Of a DNA stretch of 64,000 bases, positions 42,905 to 53,169 are shown piece after piece. Both the position numbers and the translations under genes were made by a program. The stretch is taken from NCBI GenBank assembly GCA_016756695.1, contig CP066701.1, positions 2,748,001 to 2,812,000 on the forward strand, written 5' to 3'. Position 1 is the stretch's first letter, and the number at the start of each line of letters is the position of its first letter. The stretch is from Heyndrickxia sporothermodurans. Lineage in GTDB: Bacteria; Bacillota; Bacilli; Bacillales; Bacillaceae_C. The notes under the pieces were generated by a model. It ran no database searches, was not told the DNA's origin, and saw only the letters and a program-made list of their open reading frames with translations.

Positions 42905-43675
42905 GTGATAATAGTAGATCATCCGGTAATTGATTCAGTTCCCGTCTTACACGTAGTGAAAGAGGAGTTAAAAGAAAGAAAACTTCCGTTTATCATTTTT
43001 GTACATGGATTTGAATCAGCTAAAGAACATAATTTACATTATGCCTATCTATTAGCGGAAAAAGGATTTCGAGTGGTTTTACCTGAAAGTTTATATCATG
43101 GTGAAAGGTCTGCAGAACTTAATCAGCATGACTTAATGTTTCGTTTCTGGGAAGTGATCATTCAGACAATTCATGAACTAAATATACTGAAAAATCATTA
43201 TGTACATATTGGACTTGCAGACGAAGATAAAATCGGTGTAGTCGGTACCTCAATGGGTGGAATTGTCACATTGGGTGCATTAACACAGTACGACTGGATA
43301 AAAGCTGCAGTAAGCTTAATGGGAAGTCCTTATTATGTGGAATTTGCGAAAGGACAAGTTAGACATTTTCAGGAATTGGATGTACATATTCCATTTACAG
43401 AAGATGAGCTTAATGAACAATATGAAGCATTAATTCCCTACGATTTAAGTAAACATATAGAAAAGCTGCAAAATCGTCCCTTAATGTTTTGGCATGGTAA
43501 AAAAGATCAAACAGTTCCATATAATCCAACTTTTCATTTTTACAATAAAATTAAAGAAAGATACAACGAGCACCCGGAAAAACTGCTATTTCTAGCGGAT
43601 GAAAAATCAGGACATAAAGTTTCCCGTGAAGGCTTGCTCAAAACGGTTGAATGGTTTGATACTTGGTTGTCTTAG
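42905..43675 (+). CDS. yitV: YitV-like alpha/beta hydrolase (esterase)
   Basis: A 256-residue serine hydrolase. Seen: oxyanion region FIIFVHGFESAKEHN, nucleophile elbow GVVGTSMGGIVTLG, an Asp in HGKKDQTVPYNPTF and the catalytic His in KSGHKVSREG. Substrate unknown. GTG 42905 is the start, with AGAAGGAGAG upstream. It is divergent from yitU, as in B. subtilis. Confidence 0.88.
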   Translation: MIIVDHPVIDSVPVLHVVKEELKERKLPFIIFVHGFESAKEHNLHYAYLLAEKGFRVVLPESLYHGERSAELNQHDLMFRFWEVIIQTIHELNILKNHYVHIGLADEDKIGVVGTSMGGIVTLGALTQYDWIKAAVSLMGSPYYVEFAKGQVRHFQELDVHIPFTEDELNEQYEALIPYDLSKHIEKLQNRPLMFWHGKKDQTVPYNPTFHFYNKIKERYNEHPEKLLFLADEKSGHKVSREGLLKTVEWFDTWLS

Positions 43676-43717
43676 GTCTGTTGTTTTAACTATTTAGATT
43701 TTTTTGTTATGATATTA

Positions 43718-43757
43718 GGAAAAGCGCAAGCGCCTTGACCAGCGCTGGAGCTAAACA
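43718..43757. repeat. Short dispersed repeat, copy c
   Basis: AGGAAAAGCGCAAGCGCCTT, then GACCAGCGCTGGAGC, the opposite orientation of copies a and b. It contains two small dyads (GCGCAAGCGC and CCAGCGCTGG). It lies between yitV and yitW. Confidence 0.65.
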
Positions 43758-43778
43758 TTAAAAAAAGGAGTGAATCAA

Positions 43779-44090
43779 ATGGATGAGGAATTAAAAGAAA
43801 GTATTCTTGGAGCACTAGAACAAGTGATTGATCCGGAATTAGGGATTGATATCGTTAATTTAGGGCTTGTTTACGATATAGAAATGGATGAAGAAGGCAA
43901 AGTAACAGTTACGATGACTTTAACTGCAATGGGTTGTCCGTTAGCAGGCATCATTGTTGATCAAGTTCAATTAGCCCTTAAAGACTTGCCGGAAGTAAAA
44001 GAAACGGAAGTAAATATTGTTTGGAATCCGCCATGGTCTAAAGACCGGATGTCACGCTATGCGAAAATTGCATTAGGAATAACTGACTAA
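43779..44090 (+). CDS. yitW: YitW, DUF59/MIP18-type iron-sulfur assembly protein
   Basis: A 103-residue DUF59 protein. Motifs: ALEQVIDPELGIDIVNLGLV, then VTMTLTAMGCPLAG (the conserved Cys) and VNIVWNPPWSKDRMS. Such proteins (SufT, MIP18) help mature iron-sulfur proteins. ATG 43779 follows AAAGGAGTG; GTG 43770 falls inside that site. Context matches B. subtilis yitV-yitW. Confidence 0.9.
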   Translation: MDEELKESILGALEQVIDPELGIDIVNLGLVYDIEMDEEGKVTVTMTLTAMGCPLAGIIVDQVQLALKDLPEVKETEVNIVWNPPWSKDRMSRYAKIALGITD

Positions 44091-44173
44091 TCCTTTTTCT
44101 ATTATTTTCCTCGTTATAAACAATATTAATTACACAAAATAATATTGTGATTGATAAATAAGGGGGATAACAA

Positions 44174-44353
44174 ATGGGACAAAGTCATCGTTTTCGATCT
44201 GGAGATAAAGCACCAAATAATGGGATATATATTGAAGTTGGGGAAACGGGGAGCAATGTCAAAAACCCGAAACAAATAAAATTAAAAGCCGGCGATCCTT
44301 TCCCTGAATCATCGAATGATGATCGTCAATGGACGTATAAAAGAAAACCATAA
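44174..44353 (+). CDS. yjzC: YjzC family small protein
   Basis: A 59-residue protein, MGQSHRFRSGDKAPNNGIYI to WTYKRKP, typical of YjzC. Basic and soluble; function unknown. AGGGGGAT precedes the ATG. In B. subtilis yjzC and yjzD flank this region; here clpB is inserted between them. Confidence 0.87.
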   Translation: MGQSHRFRSGDKAPNNGIYIEVGETGSNVKNPKQIKLKAGDPFPESSNDDRQWTYKRKP

Positions 44354-44378
44354 ACCATCCATTTGGATGGTTTTTTCC
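44352..44378 (+). terminator. yjzC terminator
   Basis: AAACCATCC pairs with GGATGGTTT across a 4-nt loop, followed by T residues, starting at the stop codon. Confidence 0.8.
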
Positions 44379-44437
44379 TTCATAATTGTGGAACTGTATA
44401 ATATAGCTGTTATACTCATTTTAAAGAGGTGAGATTA

Positions 44438-47026
44438 TTGGATATTCAAAAGTTTACCTATACTGTTCAGGAAGCACTTGCTGCAGCTCAACAATTATGT
44501 GTGGAATACGAACACCCTGAAATAGATATTATCCATGTATGGTCGGCATTATTAGATAAGCCGGACAGCTTATTAACGAGTGTTTATAATCGTTTAGGAA
44601 TTTCAACAGAAGAATTAAGACAGCTGTTTAAACAACTTTTATCAAAAAAACCTCAAGTTACTGGAAGTACTCAAAATTTTTACATATCTGCACAGCTAAC
44701 TACATTATTTAATGATGCAGAAAAGGAATCGAAACAATTTGAGGATGAGTATGTTTCAGTAGAACATCTTATTCTTGCATTAATGAAACAGCCTTCCAAT
44801 GAAATCGTACAATATTTAAGCAAACGAAAGATAACAAAAGACGCGTTAAAAAAGGAAATAATGAATATAAGGGGGAATCAACGAGTGACATCACAAAACC
44901 CTGAATCTACATATGAAACGTTAAAAAAATATGGCCGTGATTTAGTTTCAGCGGTTAAGGAAGGAAAAATTGATCCTGTTATTGGGCGAGATAGTGAAAT
45001 CCGTAATGTAATTCGAATATTATCGAGAAAAACAAAAAACAATCCTGTTTTAATAGGGGAACCCGGAGTTGGTAAAACAGCGATTGCTGAAGGATTGGCT
45101 CAGAGGATCGTTAGAAAAGATGTCCCCGAAGGACTAAAAGATAAAACGATCTTTGCTTTAGATATGGGGTCACTTATTGCAGGAGCTAAATTTCGCGGTG
45201 AGTTTGAAGAAAGACTGAAAGCAGTATTGCAAGAAATTAAGAAAAGTAACGGTCAAATCCTATTATTTATCGATGAACTTCATACGATTGTAGGTGCTGG
45301 AAAAACGGAAGGGGCAATGGATGCCGGAAATATGCTAAAACCAATGTTAGCAAGAGGTGAGCTCCATTGTATCGGTGCGACAACACTTGACGAATATCGG
45401 AAATATATTGAAAAAGATCCAGCATTGGAACGAAGATTTCAACAAGTATTAGTGGAAGAACCAAATGTTGAAGATACCGTTTCCATTTTACGTGGATTAA
45501 AAGAACGATTTGAAGTGCATCATGGTGTTAAAATTCATGACCGTGCACTTGTTGCAGCTGCAACTTTATCGAATCGTTATATTACTGATCGGTTTTTACC
45601 AGATAAGGCGATTGATTTAGTGGATGAAGCATGTGCCACAATCAGAGTCGAAATTGATTCGATGCCAAGTGAATTAGATGAAGTCACTAGACGCGTCATG
45701 CAGCTTGAAATTGAGGAAGCGGCTTTAACTAAGGAATCTGATGAAGCGAGCAAAGAGCGTTTAGCCATTTTGCAAAAGGATTTAGCTGATTTAAAGGAAA
45801 AAGCGAATGAAATGAAAGCAAAATGGCAATTAGAGAAAAAAGAGCTTCAAAGTATTCAAGAAAAGAGAGAGCAGTTAGAAAAACTAAGAAGGCAACTTGA
45901 GGATGCCGAAAATAATTACGATTTAAATAAAGCAGCAGAATTAAGGCATGGAAAAATCCCTGCTTTAGAAAAAGAATTAACAAGTTTAGAAGCATCCATG
46001 TCAAACGAAGATGATAATAAATTGCTCCGGGAAGAAGTTACGGAAGAAGAAATCGCAGAAATTGTTGGACGTTGGACTGGAATCCCTGTAACAAGGCTAG
46101 TTGAGGGCGAACGGGAAAAATTATTACGATTGGAACAAATTTTACATGAACGGGTAATTGGGCAGGATGAAGCGGTTAGACTTGTCAGTGATGCTGTCAT
46201 TAGGGCAAGGGCAGGCATTAAAGATCCTAATCGTCCCATTGGCTCTTTTATCTTCTTAGGTCCTACAGGTGTCGGCAAAACGGAACTTGCCAAAGCGTTA
46301 GCGAAAAGTTTATTCGATAGTGAAGAACAAATGATTCGACTGGATATGTCCGAATATATGGAGAAACATACAGTATCAAGGCTTATTGGAGCACCTCCAG
46401 GATATGTTGGTTATGAAGAAGGCGGTCAATTAACTGAAGCTGTTAGGCGTAAACCGTATTCCGTTATTTTATTGGATGAAATTGAAAAAGCACATCCGGA
46501 AGTTTTTAATGTACTTCTTCAAATACTCGATGATGGGCGTGTGACAGATTCTCAAGGTCGAATGGTTGATTTTAAAAATACCGTCATCATAATGACATCA
46601 AATCTCGGTTCTTCCTTTTTATTGGAAAGGGATAACTTGGGAGAGGAAATTACGGAAGAAACGAAAGAGAAAGTATTAAGTCATTTACGGGCATCATTTA
46701 GACCGGAATTTTTAAACCGTGTCGATGACATTGTTATTTTTAAACCATTAACAATTGGCAATATAAAAGGAATCGTCTCAAAACTAATTCATGAATTACA
46801 ATCGCGGCTAAGTGGACAACATATTCAATTGGATATAACGGAAGAAGCAAAAGAATGGATCGCGAAATCAGCATATGACCCTATTTATGGTGCCCGTCCG
46901 TTAAAACGGTATATTCAACATCATATTGAAACGGAACTGGCCCGAGAAATCATTCGTGGGAATATACATCCACAAACCAAAATTATGATTGATGTTGAAA
47001 ATAATATGTTAAAAATAAGAAAATAA
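44438..47026 (+). CDS. clpB: ClpB protein disaggregase
   Basis: An 862-residue HSP100 disaggregase that works with DnaK to recover aggregated proteins. Order: Clp N-domain repeats (1-150), AAA+ 1 with GEPGVGKT and [14 protein letters not shown], a ClpB-type M-domain coiled coil (about 400-530, [20 protein letters not shown] ... [19 protein letters not shown]), AAA+ 2 with GPTGVGKT and [12 protein letters not shown], and a D2-small domain. There is no ClpP-docking IGF/L loop in the usual place. TTG 44438 follows AAAGAGGTGAG; GTG 44429 lies in that site. No CtsR box was seen upstream. B. subtilis 168 lacks clpB. Confidence 0.95.
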   Translation: MDIQKFTYTVQEALAAAQQLCVEYEHPEIDIIHVWSALLDKPDSLLTSVYNRLGISTEELRQLFKQLLSKKPQVTGSTQNFYISAQLTTLFNDAEKESKQFEDEYVSVEHLILALMKQPSNEIVQYLSKRKITKDALKKEIMNIRGNQRVTSQNPESTYETLKKYGRDLVSAVKEGKIDPVIGRDSEIRNVIRILSRKTKNNPVLIGEPGVGKTAIAEGLAQRIVRKDVPEGLKDKTIFALDMGSLIAGAKFRGEFEERLKAVLQEIKKSNGQILLFIDELHTIVGAGKTEGAMDAGNMLKPMLARGELHCIGATTLDEYRKYIEKDPALERRFQQVLVEEPNVEDTVSILRGLKERFEVHHGVKIHDRALVAAATLSNRYITDRFLPDKAIDLVDEACATIRVEIDSMPSELDEVTRRVMQLEIEEAALTKESDEASKERLAILQKDLADLKEKANEMKAKWQLEKKELQSIQEKREQLEKLRRQLEDAENNYDLNKAAELRHGKIPALEKELTSLEASMSNEDDNKLLREEVTEEEIAEIVGRWTGIPVTRLVEGEREKLLRLEQILHERVIGQDEAVRLVSDAVIRARAGIKDPNRPIGSFIFLGPTGVGKTELAKALAKSLFDSEEQMIRLDMSEYMEKHTVSRLIGAPPGYVGYEEGGQLTEAVRRKPYSVILLDEIEKAHPEVFNVLLQILDDGRVTDSQGRMVDFKNTVIIMTSNLGSSFLLERDNLGEEITEETKEKVLSHLRASFRPEFLNRVDDIVIFKPLTIGNIKGIVSKLIHELQSRLSGQHIQLDITEEAKEWIAKSAYDPIYGARPLKRYIQHHIETELAREIIRGNIHPQTKIMIDVENNMLKIRK

Positions 47027-47051
47027 AAACCTCGCTAAGGCGAGGTTTTTA
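47026..47051. terminator. Bidirectional terminator between clpB and yjzD
   Basis: AAAACCTCGC pairs with GCGAGGTTTT across TAAG, with T and A runs on the two arms. Confidence 0.85.
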
Positions 47052-47062
47052 TTTTCTTATTT

Positions 47063-47245
47063 TTAATGAGTTTCAACAGATGGTTTCGGAATTATTGCAG
47101 CAAGAACAGCAATAAGTACAGTAGCAATTACACCAATGATTGAAATGGTTTGTATACTATATTCTGTATTCGTCATTGAGCTTGCAACATATCCTAAAAC
47201 TTGTACAAGGATAAATGTCCAAAATAAAGTGGCTATTAATTTCAT
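47063..47245 (-). CDS. yjzD: YjzD (DUF2929), small membrane protein
   Basis: A 60-residue protein with two hydrophobic helices (LIATLFWTFILVQVLGYVAS and IGVIATVLIAVLAAI). It belongs to the DUF2929 (YjzD) family. Function unknown. GAGGTGAATTG precedes the start. Its position near yjaU matches B. subtilis. Confidence 0.85.
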   Translation of the reverse strand: MKLIATLFWTFILVQVLGYVASSMTNTEYSIQTISIIGVIATVLIAVLAAIIPKPSVETH

Positions 47246-47504
47246 TCAATTCACCTCATTTAAATAAACTATGTATTTTAACAGTATATACTAATAAATA
47301 TCCCAATTTATATTAACATAGCTTGATTAAATTATAAATGGATTTCACAAAAATTCTACAAAGATTAATTTATCAATAATCTAGGCATTTTCCCTGTCTA
47401 AAGATACTTGGCATGCATACATTATAATGACCAAATCCGTATTTCTGAATACATGTCCAAAACGGAAAAAACAGTAGAAATAATTATACAAGGAGTTTTC
47501 TAAA

Positions 47505-48221
47505 ATGTTGAGAACACTTCTGTTCGATCAACAATGGTGTATGCTTCATTATCCCGAACAACCAAATGGTTTTGCCATCTTTATCATCGGAGATCAGCAG
47601 CATTATGTTAATGAAGAATCCAGTTTTTGGATCGATAATATTGGACGCAAACAAATGATAGAAAGATTAACACAAGCGGGATATTTTGTCTATTACTCTA
47701 ATTTATTTGAAAAAAACTGGGGAAATCAACAATCTGTTGAACATTCATATAATCTATATCAACTAATTATGAGAAAAGAAATATTAAATCAAAAAATTCA
47801 TATATTGGCAGAAGGAATGGGAATACTTACGGCTGCACAGTTAATTCCGCTCATGGAGGATAACATCCGGTCAATTGTTTTATTTGCCCCATGCATTTCA
47901 TTAGAAAAACATATTGAACAAGAACAAACTAGAAAGTTCTACTACAAAAAATTAATGAAAGAAATAAAGGCCGCCTTTAATGAAGAAAGTGTTCATATAA
48001 ACACAGAAAAGCCAATCGAGGAAATGAAGGAATCTTTATTCATTATTCAAGTAATTGACCAAAATCGCTATAAAGATCAACTTGAATTGATTCATCAGCT
48101 GTTGCTTAAGCGGAAGGAAAAAAAACTGCCCGTCGAAATTCATTATATTCTGCTTGAAAATCGTCAATACATTACAGAAAAAATCATACGGTTTTTAAAA
48201 GAAAATGAAAAAGTTTTATAG
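47505..48221 (+). CDS. yjaU: YjaU-like alpha/beta hydrolase-type protein
   Basis: A 238-residue soluble protein. The middle ILAEGMGILTAAQLIPLM resembles a hydrolase nucleophile elbow in which the usual Ser is replaced by Glu or Gly, and the overall layout is that of an alpha/beta hydrolase, so catalysis is doubtful. It is named by position before yjaV, med and comZ. AAGGAG lies upstream. A stretch from 47246 to 47504 has no gene. Confidence 0.65.
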   Translation: MLRTLLFDQQWCMLHYPEQPNGFAIFIIGDQQHYVNEESSFWIDNIGRKQMIERLTQAGYFVYYSNLFEKNWGNQQSVEHSYNLYQLIMRKEILNQKIHILAEGMGILTAAQLIPLMEDNIRSIVLFAPCISLEKHIEQEQTRKFYYKKLMKEIKAAFNEESVHINTEKPIEEMKESLFIIQVIDQNRYKDQLELIHQLLLKRKEKKLPVEIHYILLENRQYITEKIIRFLKENEKVL

Positions 48222-48241
48222 TACTATGAGGAGGTATTGAT

Positions 48242-49045
48242 ATGGATCAAGCAATTGTTTTTGCTGCCCAGCAATTTCTTGGTTTTGAGATTTGTAAAGA
48301 ATTATTGAATCAAGGTTATGAAGTGATGGCAATTGAGCATGAACAAATGGTAAATGATGACAGTAATGAAAAATGGCTTGAAATTGGAAGAAATGCAAAC
48401 GTTACTTATCAACCTCTCAATACGAATATTGACTTTAACGATCAATCCTATATTTGGTTTATACCTTTATACGATTTATTTACTGTAAAAAATGAGAAAC
48501 TTATAATGGATTGGACCATTAACTTGCAAAGGCTTTATGAAGAATCAAAATCATCTATTGAGAGGATTATTTTCATAACTCCAGTGAAATGGTCCTCAAA
48601 TGAACGTAAAGCTAATGAACATTTTTATAAGAAATTGAAAAATGAAGTAATTAATAGTGAAGAAACTCCAGTCATTGAATTTCAATTGCCAACTATTTTT
48701 GGTCCATGGCAGCCCAATTGTTTTTTATTTCAGCAAATCATTTCAGAATCTGAATTGAATAGCTATTTTGATGATCTAATGGATGCGATTTATGTTGAGG
48801 ATGCTGTCCATTCAATTCTTGAAAATATGGATGATAAGTTCTATGGTAAAACCGTTTATTTGCAAAGTGAGACAGGGGATAACTGGAGGAAATGTGTTCT
48901 TTATCTCAACCCCTCTTATCCATTACCAGAGCAAAGTGAATCAATGAACCGTAACAATGTGGAAATTCTTAAAGTAAAAGAATCAATATCATTTAAGGAA
49001 GGTATTGATAAACAAATCGCTTGCTATTCTCGAAAAAAACAATAA
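48242..49045 (+). CDS. yjaV: YjaV-like protein (degenerate NAD(P)-binding/epimerase fold)
   Basis: A 267-residue protein. The start AIVFAAQQFLGFEICKELLN (residues 4-23) keeps the position of a Rossmann start but lacks the GxxGxxG motif, and FQLPTIFGPWQP together with DAIYVEDAVHSILENM are typical of extended-SDR epimerases. It may be a non-catalytic relative. ATG follows GAGGAGG, 20 nt after yjaU. It forms a likely unit with yjaU upstream of med, as in B. subtilis. Confidence 0.7.
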   Translation: MDQAIVFAAQQFLGFEICKELLNQGYEVMAIEHEQMVNDDSNEKWLEIGRNANVTYQPLNTNIDFNDQSYIWFIPLYDLFTVKNEKLIMDWTINLQRLYEESKSSIERIIFITPVKWSSNERKANEHFYKKLKNEVINSEETPVIEFQLPTIFGPWQPNCFLFQQIISESELNSYFDDLMDAIYVEDAVHSILENMDDKFYGKTVYLQSETGDNWRKCVLYLNPSYPLPEQSESMNRNNVEILKVKESISFKEGIDKQIACYSRKKQ

Positions 49046-49133
49046 ATCTTTTCATATTTTTAGCATACAAGTAAAATAAGAAAGAATTTATTTGTATGTT
49101 TTTGTGCTGCTTGAAAAAGGAGTTGCTTACTAT

Positions 49134-50078
49134 TTGAAGAAAAAAGTAGTATTATTCGTTCTCGTTATGCTTCTGGCCAGTTGCTCGAATCCTATTGAAA
49201 AGGGTAAAATAAAAAAGGTTGGACTGCTCGTTCCCGAAACGATAAATGATCAAGTTTGGGGTACAAAAGGGTATAAAGGGATATTAAATATTCAAAATGA
49301 TTTCAATGTAGATGTATATTATCGGGAAGGCATTGAAAGTGATTACGCGATTAAACAAGCTGTCCAGGAATTAAGTCAAAAGGGAGTGAACTTAATTTTT
49401 GGTCATGGTGCTGAATATGCAAATACCTTTAATGAAATTGCAAATAAGTATCCGAACATTCATTTTGTTAGTTTTAACGGGGAAGCCAAAAAAAAGAATA
49501 CAACAAGCATTAAATTTGAAGGACATGCGATGGGCTTTTTCGGCGGGATGACCGCAGCACATATGAGTTCCAAAAAAAAGATTGGAATTATTGGAACACA
49601 TAGTTGGCAACCGGAAATAAAAGGGTTTGTTAACGGTGCGAAATTTGAAGATCCTCAAACAAAGGTGAAAATTATTTACACAGACAATTGGGATGATGGT
49701 CAAAAAGCATTAGCTCTACTCGATCAATTAATCGCTGAAGGTGTAGATGTTGTTTATCCTGCGGGAGATGGATTTAATATACCCGTTATTGAAAGGTTAA
49801 AGGAAAAAGGGCTTTATGCAATAGGCTATGTTTCAGACCAAGCTGAATTAGGGAAAAATACCGTCTTAACGAGTACTGTGCAACAAGTAAGTAAACTGTA
49901 CGATATTGTTGCAAGAAAATATGCCGAAGGTGAACTTCCATCCGGAAATCTTTCATTTGACTTTCAAGATGGTGTAATTGTTATGGGGAAATTTAGTCCA
50001 CTAGTTGATAAAAAATTTCAAAACAAAATTCGTGACAATGTTCAAAAATACAAAAAAACAGGAAAATTACCTAGTTAG
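49134..50078 (+). CDS. med: Med, BMP-type lipoprotein and positive regulator of comK
   Basis: A 314-residue lipoprotein with the BMP (PnrA-like) solute-binding fold. The signal peptide KKKVVLFVLVMLLASC places the lipid Cys at residue 17. Domain features: VGLLVPETINDQVWGTKGYK, LIFGHGAEYANTFNEIA, GFFGGMTAAHMSSKKKIGII and DVVYPAGDGFN. In B. subtilis Med raises comK expression, and comZ lies downstream, as here. TTG 49134 gives a normal lipoprotein signal; the longer ORF start at 49092 does not. AAAAAGGAG lies 11 nt upstream. Confidence 0.9.
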   Translation: MKKKVVLFVLVMLLASCSNPIEKGKIKKVGLLVPETINDQVWGTKGYKGILNIQNDFNVDVYYREGIESDYAIKQAVQELSQKGVNLIFGHGAEYANTFNEIANKYPNIHFVSFNGEAKKKNTTSIKFEGHAMGFFGGMTAAHMSSKKKIGIIGTHSWQPEIKGFVNGAKFEDPQTKVKIIYTDNWDDGQKALALLDQLIAEGVDVVYPAGDGFNIPVIERLKEKGLYAIGYVSDQAELGKNTVLTSTVQQVSKLYDIVARKYAEGELPSGNLSFDFQDGVIVMGKFSPLVDKKFQNKIRDNVQKYKKTGKLPS

Positions 50079-50098
50079 AAAAAGTGGAGGATGTAATA

Positions 50099-50284
50099 AT
50101 GGATCAAGACAAATCAATGGAATTTATGCAAATTGCAATGAAATACTTACCAGAGGCAAAAGAGAAATTGGATCAAGCTGGTGTTGAAATTTCTTTTGAA
50201 TTACTACAACCATTCATGGAGCTCTTTACTAAAGTAATGAATGAAGCCTATGAATTAGGGAAAAAGGACGCATTAAGTAAATAG
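50099..50284 (+). CDS. comZ: ComZ, negative regulator of comG
   Basis: A 61-residue acidic helical protein (MDQDKSMEFMQIAMKYLPEA ... FMELFTKVMNEAYELGKKDA), the characteristic length and sequence of ComZ. It lowers comG expression in B. subtilis. ATG 50099 follows GTGGAGG, 20 nt after med, so the two form an operon. Together with comK at 6.5 kb the window holds one activator circuit of competence in two separate pieces. Confidence 0.9.
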   Translation: MDQDKSMEFMQIAMKYLPEAKEKLDQAGVEISFELLQPFMELFTKVMNEAYELGKKDALSK

Positions 50285-50291
50285 AGTACGT

Positions 50292-50324
50292 AAAAAGAGG
50301 CTTTCATTTGCGAAGGCCTCTTTC
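50292..50324. terminator. comZ terminator, convergent with the next gene
   Basis: AAAGAGGC pairs with GCCTCTTT across a loop of about 14 nt. Confidence 0.75.
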
Positions 50325-50334
50325 TTATCCATAC

Positions 50335-50688
50335 CTATTCTTTTGAATTCTGAATAAACTTGCTAATTAAGGGGGAAACTTTTTGAAACATCGGTTTTAA
50401 TTCACCGAGGGATGTCATTAAATTATCAACATGCGTCATCATTTCATCTAAATTGATGTTTTTAAGATTTGGATGATTTAATATACTGCTTAACATATCA
50501 TTTTCGTTCGCTGTTTCATTGGAACGTTCTGTTTGTTGAACTGGTCGATCAAATAAAGGGCGTCTGTTCCCGGGTCCACCACCACCAAAAAACATTCGAT
50601 CAAATGGATGAAGAGTTTCTTCTTCTTTTTTCTCTTCTTCAATCTTTTCAATATTATCTTCCACTTCAGGGGTAATTTCTTCACTCAT
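50335..50688 (-). CDS. Small acidic protein of unknown function
   Basis: A 117-residue protein. An acidic N-terminus (EKIEEEKKEEETLHPFDRMF) is followed by a Gly/Pro/Arg segment (FGGGGPGNRRPLFDRP) and a helical tail (LDEMMTHVDNLMTSLGELKP). Glycine-rich N-terminus plus helical tail is reminiscent of YqfQ/YppG-type spore-associated proteins, which is a guess. AAGGAGG lies upstream; GTG 50694 would be better spaced than ATG 50688. It occupies the place of yjzB between comZ and fabH in B. subtilis. Confidence 0.65.
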   Translation of the reverse strand: MSEEITPEVEDNIEKIEEEKKEEETLHPFDRMFFGGGGPGNRRPLFDRPVQQTERSNETANENDMLSSILNHPNLKNINLDEMMTHVDNLMTSLGELKPMFQKVSPLISKFIQNSKE

Positions 50689-50799
50689 TTTCACATACAC
50701 CTCCTTTTTAAAGTCTCTTTTAAAATTCTCATCGATATAAAATATGCAAAAAATTATTTTGGGAATAGATGAATATCATGCTTTCTCCAAAACAGATAA

Positions 50800-50844
50800 G
50801 TGACAAAAATAAAATTAACTGCTATAATTAGGAGCAGGTCATAA
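50800..50844 (+). promoter_or_regulatory. fabH promoter with a FapR-like operator
   Basis: -35 GTGACA (50800-50805), 17-nt spacer, -10 TATAAT (50823-50828). TTAGGAGCAGGTCATAA at 50828-50844 matches the FapR operator pattern TTAGTACCTGGTCTTAA at 13 of 17 places and overlaps the start-site region. FapR controls fabH-fabF in Bacillus through malonyl-CoA. Confidence 0.65.
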
Positions 50845-50891
50845 GAATAACTATAAATAATATTTTTGCCTTTAAAAAGGAGATGTACGTG

Positions 50892-51830
50892 ATGAACGCA
50901 GGAATAATTGGAGTTGGGAAGTTCAGTCCTGAGAAGGTTTTAACAAATTTTGATTTAGAAAAAATGATGGATACATCGGATGAATGGATTCGTACACGTA
51001 CCGGTATTGAGGAACGTCGAATAGCAGATAAAGACATGGATACATCTGACATGGCGTATGAAGCAGCATTAAAAGCAATCGAAGATGCAGAAATAAAGCC
51101 GGAAGAGATTGATTTAATCCTTGTTGCGACAGTTACACCCGACCAGCCATTTCCATCTGTTGCTTGCATGCTTCAAGATCGTTTAGGAGCGAAAAAAGCA
51201 GCTGCAATGGACGTCAGTGCAGCCTGCGCCGGATTCATGTATGGAGTAATTACTGCAAAACAATTTATTGAAACAAATGCATATAAATATGTGCTCATTA
51301 TAGGTGTTGAAAAATTATCAAAAATTACGAATTGGGAAGATCGTAATACGGCTGTTCTTTTCGGTGATGGAGCAGGTGCAGCTGTTATGGGGCCAGTTTC
51401 TGAAGGAAGAGGAGTTCTAGCTTTCGAACTAGGTGCTGACGGCTCGGGTGGAAAATATTTGTACGAAGACGAAAACAAACATATCATTATGAATGGGAGA
51501 GAAGTCTTCAAATTTGCTGTTAGGCAAATGGGCGAATCATGTGTCAATGTAATTGAAAAAGCAGGCTTAACGAAGGAGGATGTAAACTTCCTTATCCCCC
51601 ATCAAGCAAATATTAGAATTATGGAAGCATCTAGACAACGTTTAGATCTACCAATTGAAAAGATGTCTAAGACGGTCCATAAATATGGGAATACATCATC
51701 TGCCTCTATTCCAATGGCACTTGTTGAAGAATATGAAGCAGGTAAAATTAAAGATGATGATGTCATCGTTCTAGTCGGTTTTGGCGGCGGGCTTACATGG
51801 GGTGCCATCGCATTAAAATGGGGCCGGTAG
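50892..51830 (+). CDS. fabH: FabH, beta-ketoacyl-ACP synthase III
   Basis: A 312-residue enzyme that starts fatty acid synthesis by condensing an acyl-CoA primer with malonyl-ACP; in Bacillus branched primers are favoured. The triad is visible: Cys in [10 protein letters not shown], His in [11 protein letters not shown], Asn in [10 protein letters not shown]. It also has the N-terminal [17 protein letters not shown] 50892 follows AAAAGGAG; ATG 50883 in frame lies too close to it. It forms an operon with fabF. Confidence 0.96.
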   Translation: MNAGIIGVGKFSPEKVLTNFDLEKMMDTSDEWIRTRTGIEERRIADKDMDTSDMAYEAALKAIEDAEIKPEEIDLILVATVTPDQPFPSVACMLQDRLGAKKAAAMDVSAACAGFMYGVITAKQFIETNAYKYVLIIGVEKLSKITNWEDRNTAVLFGDGAGAAVMGPVSEGRGVLAFELGADGSGGKYLYEDENKHIIMNGREVFKFAVRQMGESCVNVIEKAGLTKEDVNFLIPHQANIRIMEASRQRLDLPIEKMSKTVHKYGNTSSASIPMALVEEYEAGKIKDDDVIVLVGFGGGLTWGAIALKWGR

Positions 51831-51920
51831 GTGTTACTGGAAATTTCGATAAGTAAAGGGTATTATGTAAAAAGGATATAATAAATAGAAAATCTTCTTG
51901 ATTTGGAAGGAGATCCGAAA

Positions 51921-53159
51921 ATGGAAAACAAACGTGTAGTTGTTACTGGTATTGGAGCAGTATCTCCTGTTGGAAATGATGCAAAAACTACTTGGGAAAA
52001 TATCATTGCAGGTAAATCTGGTATTGGCCCATTAACAAGAGTGAATGCGGATGACTATCCAGCAAAAGTAGCAGCGGAAGTTAAAGATTTTGATATTGAG
52101 CAGTTTATTGAGAGAAAAGAAGCAAGAAAGATGGATCGATTTACGCATTATGCAATTGCTGCATCGATGATGGCTGTAAAAGATGCTCATTTAACTATAA
52201 ATGAAGAAAACGCAAATCGGGTTGGAGTTTGGATCGGTTCGGGTATTGGTGGAATGGAAACATTTGAAAACCAATTTGAAACATTCCAAAAACGTGGTTA
52301 TCGTCGTGTAAGTCCATTTTTTGTCCCGATGATGATCCCTGATATGGCTGCGGGCCAAGTATCAATTTTTCTTGGAGCAAAAGGAATAAATTCATGTACG
52401 GTAACGGCTTGTGCCACTGGAACAAACTCTATTGGTGATGCGTTTAAAGTTATTCAACGCGGTGATGCGGACGTCATGATTACAGGTGGTGCCGAGGCTC
52501 CAATCACTCGAATGTCTGTTGCAGGTTTCTGTGCAAATACCGCTTTATCCACAAATCCTGATGCTCAAACAGCTAGTCGCCCATTTGATTTAAATCGTGA
52601 TGGATTTGTCATTGGTGAAGGTGCAGGTATCGTTATTTTAGAAGAATTAGACCATGCACTTTCTAGAGGAGCAACGATTTATGCAGAAATCGTAGGGTAT
52701 GGTGCAACAGGTGATGCCCATCATATTACAGCACCCGCACCAGGTGGTGAAGGTGGCGTCCGTGCAATGCAGGCGGCACTTAATGATGGCAATATTAAAC
52801 CTGAGGAACTCGATTATATTAATGCTCACGGTACAAGCACAGAATACAATGATAAATATGAAACGATGGCAATTAAAGAAGTATTTGGTGAACATGCCTA
52901 CAAACTAGCTGTAAGTTCAACGAAATCAATGACAGGCCATTTACTTGGTGCTGCCGGTGGAGTAGAGGCAATCCTGACAGTACTTGCAATTAAAGAAGGA
53001 ATTATTCCGCCGACAATTAATTTAGTTACACCTGACCCGGAATGCGATCTTGATTACGTTTCCGACGGAGCTCGCAAACAAGATGTTAACGTTGCTCTAA
53101 GTAACTCTTTAGGTTTTGGCGGTCATAACGCAACAATCGTCTTTAGAAAATATGAATAA
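51921..53159 (+). CDS. fabF: FabF, beta-ketoacyl-ACP synthase II
   Basis: A 412-residue elongating condensing enzyme. Active-site Cys in [12 protein letters not shown], His in [11 protein letters not shown], and His in [18 protein letters not shown] 51921 follows GGAAGGAGATCC; a TTG at 51903 upstream is unlikely. It follows fabH by 90 bp, probably in one operon under the FapR-like operator. Confidence 0.96.
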   Translation: MENKRVVVTGIGAVSPVGNDAKTTWENIIAGKSGIGPLTRVNADDYPAKVAAEVKDFDIEQFIERKEARKMDRFTHYAIAASMMAVKDAHLTINEENANRVGVWIGSGIGGMETFENQFETFQKRGYRRVSPFFVPMMIPDMAAGQVSIFLGAKGINSCTVTACATGTNSIGDAFKVIQRGDADVMITGGAEAPITRMSVAGFCANTALSTNPDAQTASRPFDLNRDGFVIGEGAGIVILEELDHALSRGATIYAEIVGYGATGDAHHITAPAPGGEGGVRAMQAALNDGNIKPEELDYINAHGTSTEYNDKYETMAIKEVFGEHAYKLAVSSTKSMTGHLLGAAGGVEAILTVLAIKEGIIPPTINLVTPDPECDLDYVSDGARKQDVNVALSNSLGFGGHNATIVFRKYE

Positions 53160-53169
53160 TGTTTGATAA

